DNA of 64,000 nucleotides from Myxococcus dinghuensis (GCF_024198235.1 NZ_JAKCFB010000003.1:62001-126000), one strand, 5' to 3'; shown: positions 1 through 9,165, counted from the first letter of the stretch. Notes: generated by a model not told the origin, from the sequence alone. Numbers and translations are program-made.

Positions 1-2557
1 CACCTCGGGAGCCCGTATCCAGGGACGTCGGCTCCGCGCCACGGCCCCTGCCCTGGGGGTTCGCGCCCGGGAACGAAGAGGCCTCCCCGCGACGAGCGGG
101 GCCTCGCCCGTCGGCGTCGGAGAACGAAGCCTCCGCGCCAGGACCCGCGCCCCGGAAGCGCGCATCCGGGAAGGACGTCTCCGCGTCGGAGCCCCGAGCC
201 CCTCCTCGGAAACCACCCTCCGAGGAGGTCCCCCGGCCCGCGCCGCTCGCATCCGAGAATGACTGCTCCGCGTCGACGCCCCGAGCCCCGCGCCGGGAAC
301 GTCCGCCCTCGAACAGGGGGCCCACGCCCTCGCCCGACACCGGGCCTCCCGCGCCACGCCGCGTCCCCGCGTCCGTCGCGGGCGACGCCATGTCGGTCCG
401 CCGGGCGCCTCCCCCGCGCGGGTCGAACAACGGCAGCGACCCGCTCGTCCGGCCCGCGCCGGCATCGAGCGACTCACCGCCGCGCCACGGCTCCCGCGAA
501 GCCAGGGGCCGTTGGGTCGCCTCGCTCGGCGCCACGTACGTCGCGCGGGACGAGGGCCCGGTGGGCACGTGCCCCACCACCTCGATGACGTACTTCTCGA
601 TGCCCAGCAGGAACTCGTCGAGCTGCCCCTCGCCCCGCTCGATGCGCTGGAGCCACGCCTCCCACTGCCCCGTCATCGCCGGCGTCTTCACGTCCGGGTG
701 CACCACCTCGATGAGGCGGATGCCCTTCTCCGTCGCCTCCAGCGCCTTGCCGCGACGGACCAGGTACTCGCGGTCCAGCAACACCTCGATGATGGACGCG
801 CGCGTGGCGGGCGTGCCCAGCCCCGTCTCCCGCATCGCGTCCGCCAGCTCCTTCTCGTCCAGCGCCCGGCCGGCCGTCTCCATCGCCGTCAGCAGCGACG
901 CGTCCGTCAAGCGCGGCGGCGGACGGGTGCGCTTCTTCACCGCCTTCGCGTCCTCCACCGTCTGCGCCTGCCCCCGCGCCAGCCCCGAGGGCAGCGACTG
1001 GGACTCGTCCTCCGGCTCCGTCGACTCCTCCTCCCCCTTGCGCGCCTCCGCCCTGGGCCTGGGCGCCTTCTTCCCACCGCCGACGTCCAGCACCTTCCAG
1101 CCCACGCGCTCCACCTGCGTGCCCATGCTCTGGAAGCGGTCCACCACCGGCACCGCGCTCCGCGAGCCCGGCGACACCACCGCCGTCACCACCGTGGTGA
1201 CGCGCCACACGTGGTCCTCGTGCCACGCCTGGAGCAGGCGCCGGCACACCAGGTCGTAGATGCGCTGCTCGTCCGGGGACAGCCGCAGCCCGTCCGGCGA
1301 CGACGGCGTGGGGATGATGGCGTGGTGGTCCGTCACCTTCGCGTCGTCCACGTAGCGCCGCCCCAGGGGGCGCTCCCCCGTCCCGGGCGCGAGGTCCTCC
1401 TCGTAGCGCGCGCGCACCGCCCCCACCACCTCCGGGAGCGTGTCCGCCACCGTCTTCGACAGGTGCCGGCTGGACGTACGCGGGTAGCTCAGGAGCTTGT
1501 GCCGCTCGTACAGCGCCTGCGCGACCTCCAGCGTGCGCTGCGCGCTGAAGCCATACAGCCGGTTCGCGTGGCGCTGCAGCTCCGTGAGGTCGTAGAGCAG
1601 CGGCGGCGCCATCCGCTTCTCCTCCGCCTCCAGCGACTCGAGCGTCGCCCGCCCCCGCCGCACGCGGTCGATGATGGCCTGCGCCTCCACGCCGTCCGCG
1701 TCGAGCCGCCGCGCCTCGCGCGTGCCCTCCATCCCCGGCGGCACCACCGGCCGCCCATCCGGCCCCGAGCGGAACCACGTGCCGTCGTACCGCGCGTCCG
1801 GCGCCACGCCCTGCCCCTGCGGCGCGAACGTCGCCACGACTTCCAGGTAGTCGCGGGGCACGAAGTCGCGGATGGCCAGCTCGCGCTCCACCACCATGGC
1901 CAGCGTGGGCGTCTGCACCCGCCCCACGCTCAACATCTCCCCCTGGCCCCCGTGCGCCAGCGTGTACAGGCGCGACAGGTTCATCCCCACCAACCAGTCC
2001 GCGCGGCTGCGCCCCATGGCCGCCGAGGCCAGCGGGTCGTACTCCCGCCCGTCGCGCAGCTTCTGGAAGCCCTCCCGGATGGCGCGCTCCGTCAGCGACG
2101 ACACCCACAGCCGCCGCACCGGCTTGCGGCACCCGGACGCCTCGTAGATGTAGCGGAAGATGAGCTCGCCCTCGCGCCCCGCGTCGGTGGCGCACACCAC
2201 CGAGCCCACCTCCGGCGCGTTGAGCACGCGGCGCACCACGTCGAACTGCGAGCGCGTCTCCTGCGAGACGACCAGCGGCCAGTCCACCGGCAGCATGGGC
2301 AGAAGCGCCCGGCTCCACTTCTTCCAATCCGGCCGTATCTCGTGCGGCTGGGCCAGCCCCACCAGGTGACCGATGGCCCACGTCACCACGTAACCGTTGC
2401 CACGCAGGAACCCGTCGCCGCGCTCCTGCGCGCCCAGCACACGGGCGATGTCGCGCGCCACCGCGGGCTTCTCCGCCAACACCGCCAGCAGGGAGCCCTG
2501 CCCGGAGGCACGCCCCTTCCCGCTCCCTCGCCTGTCCTCGCCGGGCGACTCGCCCAT
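1..2557 (-). CDS. topB: DNA topoisomerase III (3' end beyond window)
   Basis: Type IA topoisomerase that relaxes and decatenates DNA through single-strand passage. The Toprim start (LLAVLAEKPAVARD, about residues 22-35) and the acidic TDAGREGE motif are clear. The active-site tyrosine lies in LLSYPRTSSRHLS, at about residue 358. The core ends near residue 665. The frame then stays open to the window edge as a Gly/Arg/Ser/Asp-rich tail of at least 185 residues, so the true C-terminus is not seen. The ATG at 2557 is preceded by AGGTGG about 6 nt upstream; an in-frame ATG at 2572 is possible but less well placed. Identity of the core is secure. What lies past the tail, for example a further domain, is unknown. 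Confidence 0.93.
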   Translation of the reverse strand, partial: MGESPGEDRRGSGKGRASGQGSLLAVLAEKPAVARDIARVLGAQERGDGFLRGNGYVVTWAIGHLVGLAQPHEIRPDWKKWSRALLPMLPVDWPLVVSQETRSQFDVVRRVLNAPEVGSVVCATDAGREGELIFRYIYEASGCRKPVRRLWVSSLTERAIREGFQKLRDGREYDPLASAAMGRSRADWLVGMNLSRLYTLAHGGQGEMLSVGRVQTPTLAMVVERELAIRDFVPRDYLEVVATFAPQGQGVAPDARYDGTWFRSGPDGRPVVPPGMEGTREARRLDADGVEAQAIIDRVRRGRATLESLEAEEKRMAPPLLYDLTELQRHANRLYGFSAQRTLEVAQALYERHKLLSYPRTSSRHLSKTVADTLPEVVGAVRARYEEDLAPGTGERPLGRRYVDDAKVTDHHAIIPTPSSPDGLRLSPDEQRIYDLVCRRLLQAWHEDHVWRVTTVVTAVVSPGSRSAVPVVDRFQSMGTQVERVGWKVLDVGGGKKAPRPRAEARKGEEESTEPEDESQSLPSGLARGQAQTVEDAKAVKKRTRPPPRLTDASLLTAMETAGRALDEKELADAMRETGLGTPATRASIIEVLLDREYLVRRGKALEATEKGIRLIEVVHPDVKTPAMTGQWEAWLQRIERGEGQLDEFLLGIEKYVIEVVGHVPTGPSSRATYVAPSEATQRPLASREPWRGGESLDAGAGRTSGSLPLFDPRGGGARRTDMASPATDAGTRRGAGGPVSGEGVGPLFEGGRSRRGARGVDAEQSFSDASGAGRGTSSEGGFRGGARGSDAETSFPDARFRGAGPGAEASFSDADGRGPARRGEASSFPGANPQGRGRGAEPTSLDTGSRG
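2..270 (-). repeat. Degenerate 16-17-residue repeats in TopB tail
   Basis: Read in the topB frame, the tail repeats a unit that starts AExSFxDA and continues with a Gly/Arg-rich stretch. Clear copies begin AEQSFSDA, AETSFPDA, AEASFSDA, EASSFPGA and AEPTSLDT. The last four are spaced 16, 17 and 16 codons apart. The array continues past the left window edge. Spacing in whole codons and conserved acidic, Ser and Phe positions argue for protein-level repetition and against random low complexity. Confidence 0.6.
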
Positions 2558-2975
2558 CGCTTCCCACCTCATGAGACCCGTGCCCCTCCCGACCCGCCCA
2601 CGCCCACCCGGGAGGACGGCCCCGGGCACACCGCGCGACCTACTCCCCTACCGCGACAGGCTGACATGGCCCACCCCACCCTGTCCCTACCCATCACGCC
2701 TGTCCGCCCCGCCTCCGGCCGAGTGCCACCCGGCCCGACCTCCCCACGCCCCCGTCCACGCCGCCATCCAACCTGTCGCGTCGGGCCCGCGGAGGCGACG
2801 ACCCGCGACGTCACGCCGTCGTGAACACGCGCGCGCACGCTGGCGCGTTCGCGCAAGCGTTTGGCGCTAGTGCGGAAAACTCCTCGGAGCACCTGGGCCA
2901 GTATGCCTTCGTCGACAGGCGCCACGGCGTCCGTCCTGGGGGGTCGCAGTCTTCATGGGTGCGCAGGAGGTTCGG
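2558..2975. other. Intergenic region between topB and a small gene
   Basis: This 418-bp gap separates the divergently read topB and the small gene at 2976. It must hold the topB promoter, but I see no convincing -35/-10 pair. The only structure noted is a short palindrome, GCGCGTTCGCGC, near 2844-2855. Open frames here look like compositional shadows. Confidence 0.5.
2965..2970 (+). promoter_or_regulatory. Ribosome binding site fixing the start at 2976
   Basis: A perfect AGGAGG ends 5 nt before the ATG at 2976. It selects this start over the in-frame ATG at 2955 and is the main reason to believe the small gene is translated. Confidence 0.6.
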
Positions 2976-3416
2976 ATGTCTCACGTCGCGCATGAGTCGG
3001 GCCAGCGGGTTTCGGGGGGAGCCAACAGGCCCGGCGGTGTGAAGCGTGGGAGCAGGGGGACGGTTGCTCCGGCCAGCAAGGCGAGGGCGCGCATCCGGGG
3101 GGAGCAGTCAGGGGCGCTCGAGGCACGAGAGGGGGACATCGCGGTTCCGGAGCTCCACGCCTTCGCGGGGGCGAAGCGTGAGCAGCTCCGGGCTCTTGCG
3201 ACGTCGAGCGCGCTCGGACCGCTACGGGGGGAGTTGGAGGAAGTCACGCGGGTGGCGTCCATGCGCCCGCAGAAGTTCGGCTGGGCCCAGACGCTGGCGC
3301 GGTTGCGCGGCGTCTCCCGGCCCGCGGTGCCCGTACCGGGCCTGCGGAAGCATGAGCCACGGCTCGCGAGGGTCTCGGTGCTTGGGGCACCGGAGGCCCA
3401 GGGGGCGAAGCCGTAG
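2976..3416 (+). CDS. Hypothetical protein, 146 aa
   Basis: I do not recognise this protein. It is basic and Arg/Gly/Ala-rich, with no signal peptide, membrane segment or known motif. A more ordinary, charged stretch lies in the middle (VPELHAFAGAKREQLRAL). Support comes from the perfect AGGAGG 5 nt before the ATG and roughly 84 % G/C in third positions. The opposite strand has an equally G/C-biased open frame (2981-3559), but that product is Pro/Ser/Ala-rich like an antisense shadow and I see no supporting start site. It stands alone between topB and an unrelated lipoprotein gene, both on the other strand. It could be a decayed gene. Confidence 0.42.
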   Translation: MSHVAHESGQRVSGGANRPGGVKRGSRGTVAPASKARARIRGEQSGALEAREGDIAVPELHAFAGAKREQLRALATSSALGPLRGELEEVTRVASMRPQKFGWAQTLARLRGVSRPAVPVPGLRKHEPRLARVSVLGAPEAQGAKP

Positions 3417-3657
3417 GCGGGCGCGCCGGGGGGAGCGCTCGAGGTCTCGCGGTACTGGTTTCGACGGAGGGGTCCAAGGCCCTCCAGAGACAACCCGGGC
3501 GGGAAGGAAGGTGGCGTCGCGGGGGCGGCGCCACCGGCGGCAGGGGACCCAGGAGCCACGCTCGTCAGAGGGGGAGAGCGGGCTCCTAGCAGGGGTCATT
3601 CCGGGGGGTGCTCCGAGTCCATCGGGGCATCCCCCGTTGCTTTTTCCAGCGGGCGCC

Positions 3658-5142
3658 TCACTCCACGCGCAGCGTCGCCGTCCCGGTGAGGGTGCGGTCC
3701 AGCGTGAGCCAGAGGGCGTCGCCCGTCTCGTCCACGGAGGCGAAGTAGTCCTTGTCGGCGGTGAGCGTCTTGCCGTCGAGCGTCACCTTCGCCGGGGCCT
3801 TGGCGGCGGTGTAGTCGCGCAGCACCACCACCGGCTGCTTCAGCTCGTGCGTGCCCGCCTCGAAGCGCAGCTCGGCGCGGTTGTTCGCGGCCGAGGCCTC
3901 CCAGGTGGCGTAGACGGGGTTGTAGCCGGGCGTGTCGAAGGCGACGGCGTCCGCGCGGCCGACGCCGCCGGGGCCCTGGGTGCGCACGGCGCCCTCGGTG
4001 GCGGTGAGGCGCACGGCCTGCCAGGCCTCCACCTCCGCGACCCGGGCGAGCACGGGGTCCTCGCGGTGGGTGCCCAGCACCATGAAGACGGAGTAGCTCT
4101 GGTAGGGGTGGCCGGAGACCCTGCCGTCGTCGCCGTAGCGCGAGTACTCGCTCCAGCCCAGGCCGCCGTAGTTGCTGCCCCAGGCCATGCGGTGCGAGCG
4201 CGTCGTCCCGGGGAGCTGGTACTGGTTGAGCTGGTAGGTCCAGTTCCAGTCCACGGGCATGGGGCCGTCCTCGTCCCGCTGGTCCCAGCCGGACTGGTAG
4301 AACCAGTAGCCGCCCGCGGGCTTCTGCAGCCAGGGCTGCGTCTGCACCACGCCCATCTCCGCGTCCGGGGCGCTGGTCCACATGCGGGTGTAGGGCACCA
4401 CGTTGGGCTCGCGGTAGTCCCACCCGGTCTGCGTCGTCACGGGCGAGGACAGCGTCACGAAGCGCCGCCGGTCGCCCCAGCCCAGGCCCGCGATTTCGGC
4501 GTTGGCGTTGCCGTCGAAGAGCAGGTCTCCGTAGGGCGAGCGCACGTCCGCCTCCAGCGCGTTGGGCGGGATGGAGGAGGCGTCGTGGGTGATGGCGTAG
4601 AGCGGGTGGCTCTTGCCGGTGGCGAACAGGTAGTGGACCGTCACCTGCACGGTGAAGCCGCCCAGCGGCAGCGGCCACTTGAACTCGTGCAGCGCGTGGT
4701 GGCGCCCGGCGAAGACGGTGCGCGAGGAGCCCGTCACCTTCTCCGTCCAGTTGCCCCAGGTGTCGCCGACGCGCGTGTGGCACGTCACCATGCCCCAGCC
4801 AGGGACGCCGTCCGCGGCGCCGTCGCACGTGCGGTCCGCGCCGGCCACCTGGTACGTGTAGCGGCGGATGTAGCCACCGTGCCAGCCGGCGGGGTCCTCC
4901 GCGTCGTTGTGCACCAGCGAGGCGGAGCGCGGCGTGCAGGACGCGTCGCGCCAGGTGACGCGGTCCGTCTGGAAGCCGTCCAGGTCCACGTCGCGGTCGA
5001 TGACCACGGGCGAGCAGTCACTCGCCCCGCTCGGCCCCTCCGGACGGACGTCCTTGCCGCCACAGGAGGACAGCGAGAGGGACAACAGCAGGGCGGAGGC
5101 CCCGCGCGCGCGGAGCCCCCAGGTCTTCACGTACGGCGTCAT
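3658..5142 (-). CDS. Large secreted lipoprotein of unknown function
   Basis: The 494-residue product begins with a basic n-region, a Leu-rich core and the lipobox LSSC, so it is probably an outer-membrane or periplasmic lipoprotein. The mature part is rich in Trp, Tyr and Gly (for example WGSNYGGLGWSEYSRYG near residue 330) and looks like an extracellular beta-rich domain. The last ~100 residues may form a separate small beta-sandwich. I do not recognise the family. The ATG at 5142 gives a proper signal peptide and has GAGGA 7 nt upstream; an in-frame start at 5175 would add 11 residues before it. It follows the epimerase gene on the same strand by about 50 nt, and its ribosome binding site lies inside a hairpin. 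Confidence 0.8.
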   Translation of the reverse strand: MTPYVKTWGLRARGASALLLSLSLSSCGGKDVRPEGPSGASDCSPVVIDRDVDLDGFQTDRVTWRDASCTPRSASLVHNDAEDPAGWHGGYIRRYTYQVAGADRTCDGAADGVPGWGMVTCHTRVGDTWGNWTEKVTGSSRTVFAGRHHALHEFKWPLPLGGFTVQVTVHYLFATGKSHPLYAITHDASSIPPNALEADVRSPYGDLLFDGNANAEIAGLGWGDRRRFVTLSSPVTTQTGWDYREPNVVPYTRMWTSAPDAEMGVVQTQPWLQKPAGGYWFYQSGWDQRDEDGPMPVDWNWTYQLNQYQLPGTTRSHRMAWGSNYGGLGWSEYSRYGDDGRVSGHPYQSYSVFMVLGTHREDPVLARVAEVEAWQAVRLTATEGAVRTQGPGGVGRADAVAFDTPGYNPVYATWEASAANNRAELRFEAGTHELKQPVVVLRDYTAAKAPAKVTLDGKTLTADKDYFASVDETGDALWLTLDRTLTGTATLRVE

Positions 5143-5144
5143 GA

Positions 5145-5170
5145 TGGAATCCTCGAAAAGAAGGATTCCA
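5145..5170 (-). promoter_or_regulatory. Perfect 9-bp hairpin covering the lipoprotein RBS
   Basis: TGGAATCCT (5145-5153) and AGGATTCCA (5162-5170) form a perfect 9-bp inverted repeat with an 8-nt loop, just upstream of the ATG at 5142. The GAGGA Shine-Dalgarno of that gene lies within the 3' arm of the transcript hairpin. There is no T-run after it, so it is less likely to be an intrinsic terminator of the upstream gene. It could gate translation or be a protein-binding palindrome. Confidence 0.5.
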
Positions 5171-5194
5171 GTCAATCACGCACGGTCCGGGGCG

Positions 5195-6370
5195 TCATCC
5201 GGCAACCGAAGGACCCTTGCCACCCTGCTGTGCGAACGCCGCGAGCACCTCCTTCTCCCGCTCCGGGGAGAGGCCCGCGCGCAGCTTCGCCTGGTGCTCC
5301 GCGGGCTCGGTCTTGAACCACGCCACCGTGTCCCGCACGGTGTCCGCGGTGGGGCGGAAGGTGATGCCCGCGGCCAGGGCCTTGGCGATGCTCGTCTGAC
5401 CCAGCCCGCCCTCCTCGTTCGTGCTCGGAATCCAGACCGGCATGTCGCTCCACGGCTCCACCTTCTGCTTCGACAGGAACTCCGTGTCCGCCCAGACGAA
5501 GCGCGCGTCGCTGCCCAGCGCCGCCTTCGTCGTCTCCAGGAACTCGCGAATCGTCAGCGGGCGCGCGGGGCCGGTGGCGTTGTAGATGCCCGCCAGGCGC
5601 TTCTCCACGCCGTGGATGATGAACGCGGCCAGGTCGCGCGCGTCGATGAACTGCACCGCGTCCTGCCCGTCCCCGGGCGCGAGCACGTCGCCGCCGCGCG
5701 CCACGCGCACCGGCCAGTAGGTGAAGCGGTCCGTCGGGTCATCCGGTCCGACGATGAGGCCCGGCCGCACGTTGAGCACGCGCCCGGGCATGGCGGCCTC
5801 CGCGGCCTGCTCGCACAGCGCCTTCAACGCACCGTAGTGCTTGCCCACGTCCTCCGTCGCCGGGTCGTCCACCGTGGCCACCGGCGAGGACTCGTTCACG
5901 CCGGGCCTGGACAGGTCCTTGTAGACGGAGATGGTGGAGACGAACGCGTAGTGCCCCACGTTGGGCGCGAGCAGCTCCGCGGACGCCTTGACGATGCGGG
6001 GCACGTAGCCGGACGTGTCCACCACCGCGTCCCACTTGCGGCCCTCCAGCGCCTTCAGGCCCTCGGCCTTGGTCGGGTCGCGGTCGCCCTGGAGCTTCTC
6101 CACGTCCGGGAACAGGCCGGGGTTCGTCTTGCCGCGGTTGAACAGCGTGACGGTGTGGCCCCGCGCGCGCGCCGACTCCACCAGCGCGGGCCCCAGGAAC
6201 TTCGTGCCGCCGAGGATGAGGATGCTCAAGGGCTGGCTCGCCCGGGTCGCCTTCGCGCCCTGCCCCTCCGGCGCCGCCTCACCGCCCGCGCCCGTGGTGG
6301 CGCAGCCCATGGCCCACATCGAACCCAGCATCACCGCGCCCTGCATCACGTCTCTCCGCGTCAGCTTCAT
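5195..6370 (-). CDS. Tat-exported NAD-dependent epimerase/dehydratase-like protein
   Basis: An SDR-superfamily protein with a Rossmann start, ILILGGTKFLGPALVESA, at about residues 49-66. The nucleotide-binding Gly pattern is GGTKFLG. A YGALK-type motif (KHYGALKALCE, about residue 180) fits the usual Tyr-x-x-x-Lys pair. The N-terminus has a twin-arginine motif (TRRDVMQ), a hydrophobic stretch and a lipobox-like MGC, so the protein is probably exported folded and perhaps lipid-anchored, which is unusual for this family. AGGAGG lies 10 nt before the ATG. It is the middle gene of a same-strand run (transporter, this gene, lipoprotein). The substrate is unknown. Members with this type of start resemble the isoflavone-reductase/RNA-binding SDR group. 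Confidence 0.82.
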   Translation of the reverse strand: MKLTRRDVMQGAVMLGSMWAMGCATTGAGGEAAPEGQGAKATRASQPLSILILGGTKFLGPALVESARARGHTVTLFNRGKTNPGLFPDVEKLQGDRDPTKAEGLKALEGRKWDAVVDTSGYVPRIVKASAELLAPNVGHYAFVSTISVYKDLSRPGVNESSPVATVDDPATEDVGKHYGALKALCEQAAEAAMPGRVLNVRPGLIVGPDDPTDRFTYWPVRVARGGDVLAPGDGQDAVQFIDARDLAAFIIHGVEKRLAGIYNATGPARPLTIREFLETTKAALGSDARFVWADTEFLSKQKVEPWSDMPVWIPSTNEEGGLGQTSIAKALAAGITFRPTADTVRDTVAWFKTEPAEHQAKLRAGLSPEREKEVLAAFAQQGGKGPSVAG

Positions 6371-6419
6371 GGGGTGTTTGCCTCCTACGGCGGGGGAAGA
6401 CTCACGACGGCGCGACGGC

Positions 6420-7715
6420 TCAACGGGCGGCGACCTCGTCGACGACGGGCACGGGCAGGACGCCCGCGCCCTCCGTCGCGTGCCGCCGCTGCTGTCGCGC
6501 CAGGTACAGGGAGACGGCGAGCCACAGGCCCGCCAGCGGCACCGCCAGGAGCGACAGGCCCGCCATGCCCAGCCCCAGCGCGGTGAGGCCGCCCTGGAGC
6601 CACGCGCTCACCGTGTCGCTGCCGCGGTACACCACCGTGTCGATGAAGCTCTTCGACTTGTAGCGGGCCTCGCGGTCCACGGTGGTGAAGAGGATTTCGC
6701 GCGAGGGGCGCTCCAGCGCGTAGTGGCTGGCCCCGCGCAGCGCCTTGACGACGACGAGCACGCCCAGCACCGGCACCGCCGCCAGCCCCAGGAAGCCCAG
6801 CCCCGTGAGCACCGGCGCCACCGCCAGCGCCGCCCCCAGCCCCAGCCGGGAGATGACGCGCCCGGTGACGAGCGTCTGCAGCCCCAGCGTGAGCAGCTGC
6901 ACGTAGAAGTCGATGTCACCGAACAGCGCGGTGCGCGACGCGGCGTCCTTGCCCAGCTCCGAGACGAGCCGCACCTCCTGGAAGTACAGGAACGTGGACG
7001 TCGCCGCGTACAGGAGCACCTGGAGCCCCAGCGCGAGCAGGATGGGCGAGGACACCAGGAGCTTCAGCCCCGCGAGCATGCCGCCGCCCACGGGCCCCTC
7101 CGCCGCGGGCGGCTGGTGCTGGACGTCCCGCGCCCAGCGGCTCAGCCACTTCACGCACTGCGCGCTCACCTCCAGCAGCAGCGCGGACCCGAGGATGAGG
7201 TTCACCGGGCCCACCGGCTCCGCCAGCCGCCCCACCAGGAACGGCCCCACCAGCATGCCCGTGGTGCCACCGGCGGCGATGAAGCCGAACAGGCGCTTGC
7301 CCTGCTCGCTGGCGAACACGTCCGCCATGAAGCTCCAGAAGATGGAGACCACGAACAGGTTGTAGACGCTCAGCCAGATGTAGAAGACGCGCGCCACCGG
7401 CTCCTTCGCCACGCCCAGCTTCAACAGGACGAAGAAGGCCACCAGGCTGGCGATGAAGAAGCGGTAGACGCGCGGCAGCACGATGCGCCGGGGCCAGCGC
7501 GCCACCAGCGCGGAGAAGGCCGGCACCGCCAGCAACATCACGACGAACGTCGCCGTGAACAGCCACGGCAGGCCCTTCACGCTGCCCGCCGTCCCCATCT
7601 CGTTGCGGATGGGACGGAGGATGGCGTAGCCGCACATCAGCGTGAAGAAGTAGACGAACGAGCCGAGGACGGCCCCGACCTCCTCGTCACGGACATCCAC
7701 GAAGCGCTTGAGCAT
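6420..7715 (-). CDS. MFS-type / ADP-ATP-translocase-like membrane transporter
   Basis: A 431-residue polytopic membrane protein with about 12 hydrophobic segments and a cytosolic N-terminus (MLKRFVDVRDEEVGAVLG). Early segments contain the RPIRNEMG loop found in bacterial relatives of the nucleotide (NTP/NDP) exchangers and related MFS proteins. Charged loops such as SRWARDVQHQ separate the two halves. The cargo cannot be read from sequence. The gene ends 49 nt before the epimerase gene, so the two are probably co-transcribed. The ATG at 7715 lacks a strong Shine-Dalgarno. Confidence 0.8.
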   Translation of the reverse strand: MLKRFVDVRDEEVGAVLGSFVYFFTLMCGYAILRPIRNEMGTAGSVKGLPWLFTATFVVMLLAVPAFSALVARWPRRIVLPRVYRFFIASLVAFFVLLKLGVAKEPVARVFYIWLSVYNLFVVSIFWSFMADVFASEQGKRLFGFIAAGGTTGMLVGPFLVGRLAEPVGPVNLILGSALLLEVSAQCVKWLSRWARDVQHQPPAAEGPVGGGMLAGLKLLVSSPILLALGLQVLLYAATSTFLYFQEVRLVSELGKDAASRTALFGDIDFYVQLLTLGLQTLVTGRVISRLGLGAALAVAPVLTGLGFLGLAAVPVLGVLVVVKALRGASHYALERPSREILFTTVDREARYKSKSFIDTVVYRGSDTVSAWLQGGLTALGLGMAGLSLLAVPLAGLWLAVSLYLARQQRRHATEGAGVLPVPVVDEVAAR

Positions 7716-7866
7716 GAGGTGTCGGCCGCGCTCGGCACGGGTACGTCCGTCGGGGTGGGGGAAGGGCCGACCGGGCGCGGTGGGCCCTCAACGGCGGTCC
7801 TTCCGGAGTATTCCCGGTCCCTCGGCATCTGGGAAAGAGGGACCGGGCACCACCGGAAGCGGCGGG

Positions 7867-9165
7867 CTACTTCGCGCCGAGCGCCTCGCGGAGGGTGGCC
7901 TCCACGCGGGGCAGCACGTCCTGGATTTCGGCCACGGAGGTGGCGCCCACGGACAGGCGGAACCAGCCGCTGTCCTCGTTCAGGCCGAACGCCTGGAAGG
8001 GCACCACCGCCAGGCCCGCCTTCTCCAGGAGGAGCTTGCGGATGTCGTCGTTGGTCTTCAGGCCGCCCTTGCCCACCAGGTCGAACTGGACGGACAGGTA
8101 GATGGCGCCCTGCGGCGCGATGTGGCGCACCGGCAGCCCCGCCTCGCGCATGCGCGTCAGGCCGACGTGGAGGGCCGCCAGCCGCTCGTCCACGCGCTTG
8201 CGCATGACCTCCAGGAAGGACTGGGTGGCGGCGGTGTCATCCAGGTACCGCGCCACCGCGACCTGCTCCGCCTTGGGTGCCCACGCGCCCACGTGGCCCA
8301 GCACGTCGCGCATGCGCGCGATGATGGACGGCGGCCCGATGCCCCAGCCCACGCGCACGCCGGTGGCGGCGAAGGCCTTGGAGATGCCGTCCACGAACAC
8401 CGTGTAGGGCGCGACCTCGGGCACCAGCTCCACGGGGGTGACGTGCTTCACCGAGCCGAAGCTCAGCACCCAATAAATCTGGTCGTACATCAGGACGAGC
8501 GGCTTGCGGCCCTGCTTCTCGCGCTCGCGGTTCTCCGCGACCACGCGCTCGCAGATGGCGCCCAGCACGTCCGGCGCGATCATGGTGCCGGTGGGGTTGA
8601 GCGGGCTGCACAGGCACAAGAGGCGCGCGGTGCCCAGGTGCGGCGCGAGCTGCTCCACGGAGGGCATGAAGCCGTGCTCGGGGTCGGTGGCGACGACCAC
8701 GCCCTTGGCGCCCATCATGTGGACGTAGTGGTTGTTGTTCCACGAGGGCACCGGGTAGACGACCGTCTCGCCCTCGTCGAGCACCGCGCGGTAGGTGCCG
8801 TAGATGATGGGCCGTGCGCCGCCCGCGATGACGATGCCCTCCATCGGATACTTCAGGCCGAGGGCCCGCTCGTAGAAGCGCTGCACGGCCTGGCGTAGGT
8901 CCAGCACGCCGTCGGAGGGGGGATAGTTCGTCTCGCCGGCCTGGAGCGCGCTGGCGATGTGCTGACGCAGGCCGTCCGGGATGGGGAACTCGCGCGGGCT
9001 GAAGTCGCCCACGGTGAGGTTGCACACCTTGCGGCCCTTGGCCACGAGCTCACGGACCTCCGCGGCGATGCGGAGAATCTCGCTGCCGACGAGGCCACGG
9101 GCCATCGTTCCGACGGTGACGTCGTCCCGGCCGGGACGTGGGAGGGAGGTGAGGTCGAGAGCCAT
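7867..9165 (-). CDS. PLP-dependent class I/II aminotransferase
   Basis: A 432-residue fold-type I aminotransferase of the aspartate-aminotransferase superfamily. Visible motifs are the small-domain start (VCNLTVGDFSPREFPIP), the cofactor phosphate region (IIAGGARPIIYGTYRA-like), SPLNPTG around the conserved Asn, MYDQIYW with the Asp that binds the pyridine nitrogen, and the Schiff-base lysine in GISKAFAATGVRVGWG. The C-terminus has the substrate-carboxylate Arg in WFRLSVGA. The ATG at 9165 follows a GGAG at a rather long 11-nt spacing. Substrate specificity is not evident; it may be an aspartate or an aromatic/branched-chain enzyme. It stands divergent from the DUF1028 gene. Confidence 0.9.
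   Translation of the reverse strand: MALDLTSLPRPGRDDVTVGTMARGLVGSEILRIAAEVRELVAKGRKVCNLTVGDFSPREFPIPDGLRQHIASALQAGETNYPPSDGVLDLRQAVQRFYERALGLKYPMEGIVIAGGARPIIYGTYRAVLDEGETVVYPVPSWNNNHYVHMMGAKGVVVATDPEHGFMPSVEQLAPHLGTARLLCLCSPLNPTGTMIAPDVLGAICERVVAENREREKQGRKPLVLMYDQIYWVLSFGSVKHVTPVELVPEVAPYTVFVDGISKAFAATGVRVGWGIGPPSIIARMRDVLGHVGAWAPKAEQVAVARYLDDTAATQSFLEVMRKRVDERLAALHVGLTRMREAGLPVRHIAPQGAIYLSVQFDLVGKGGLKTNDDIRKLLLEKAGLAVVPFQAFGLNEDSGWFRLSVGATSVAEIQDVLPRVEATLREALGAK

Noticed and set aside
2981..3559. Minus-strand open frame opposite the small gene at 2976
   Set aside because: Same codon-position bias as the plus frame, but the product is Pro/Ser/Ala/Arg-rich and no supporting ribosome site was noticed; kept only as an alternative.
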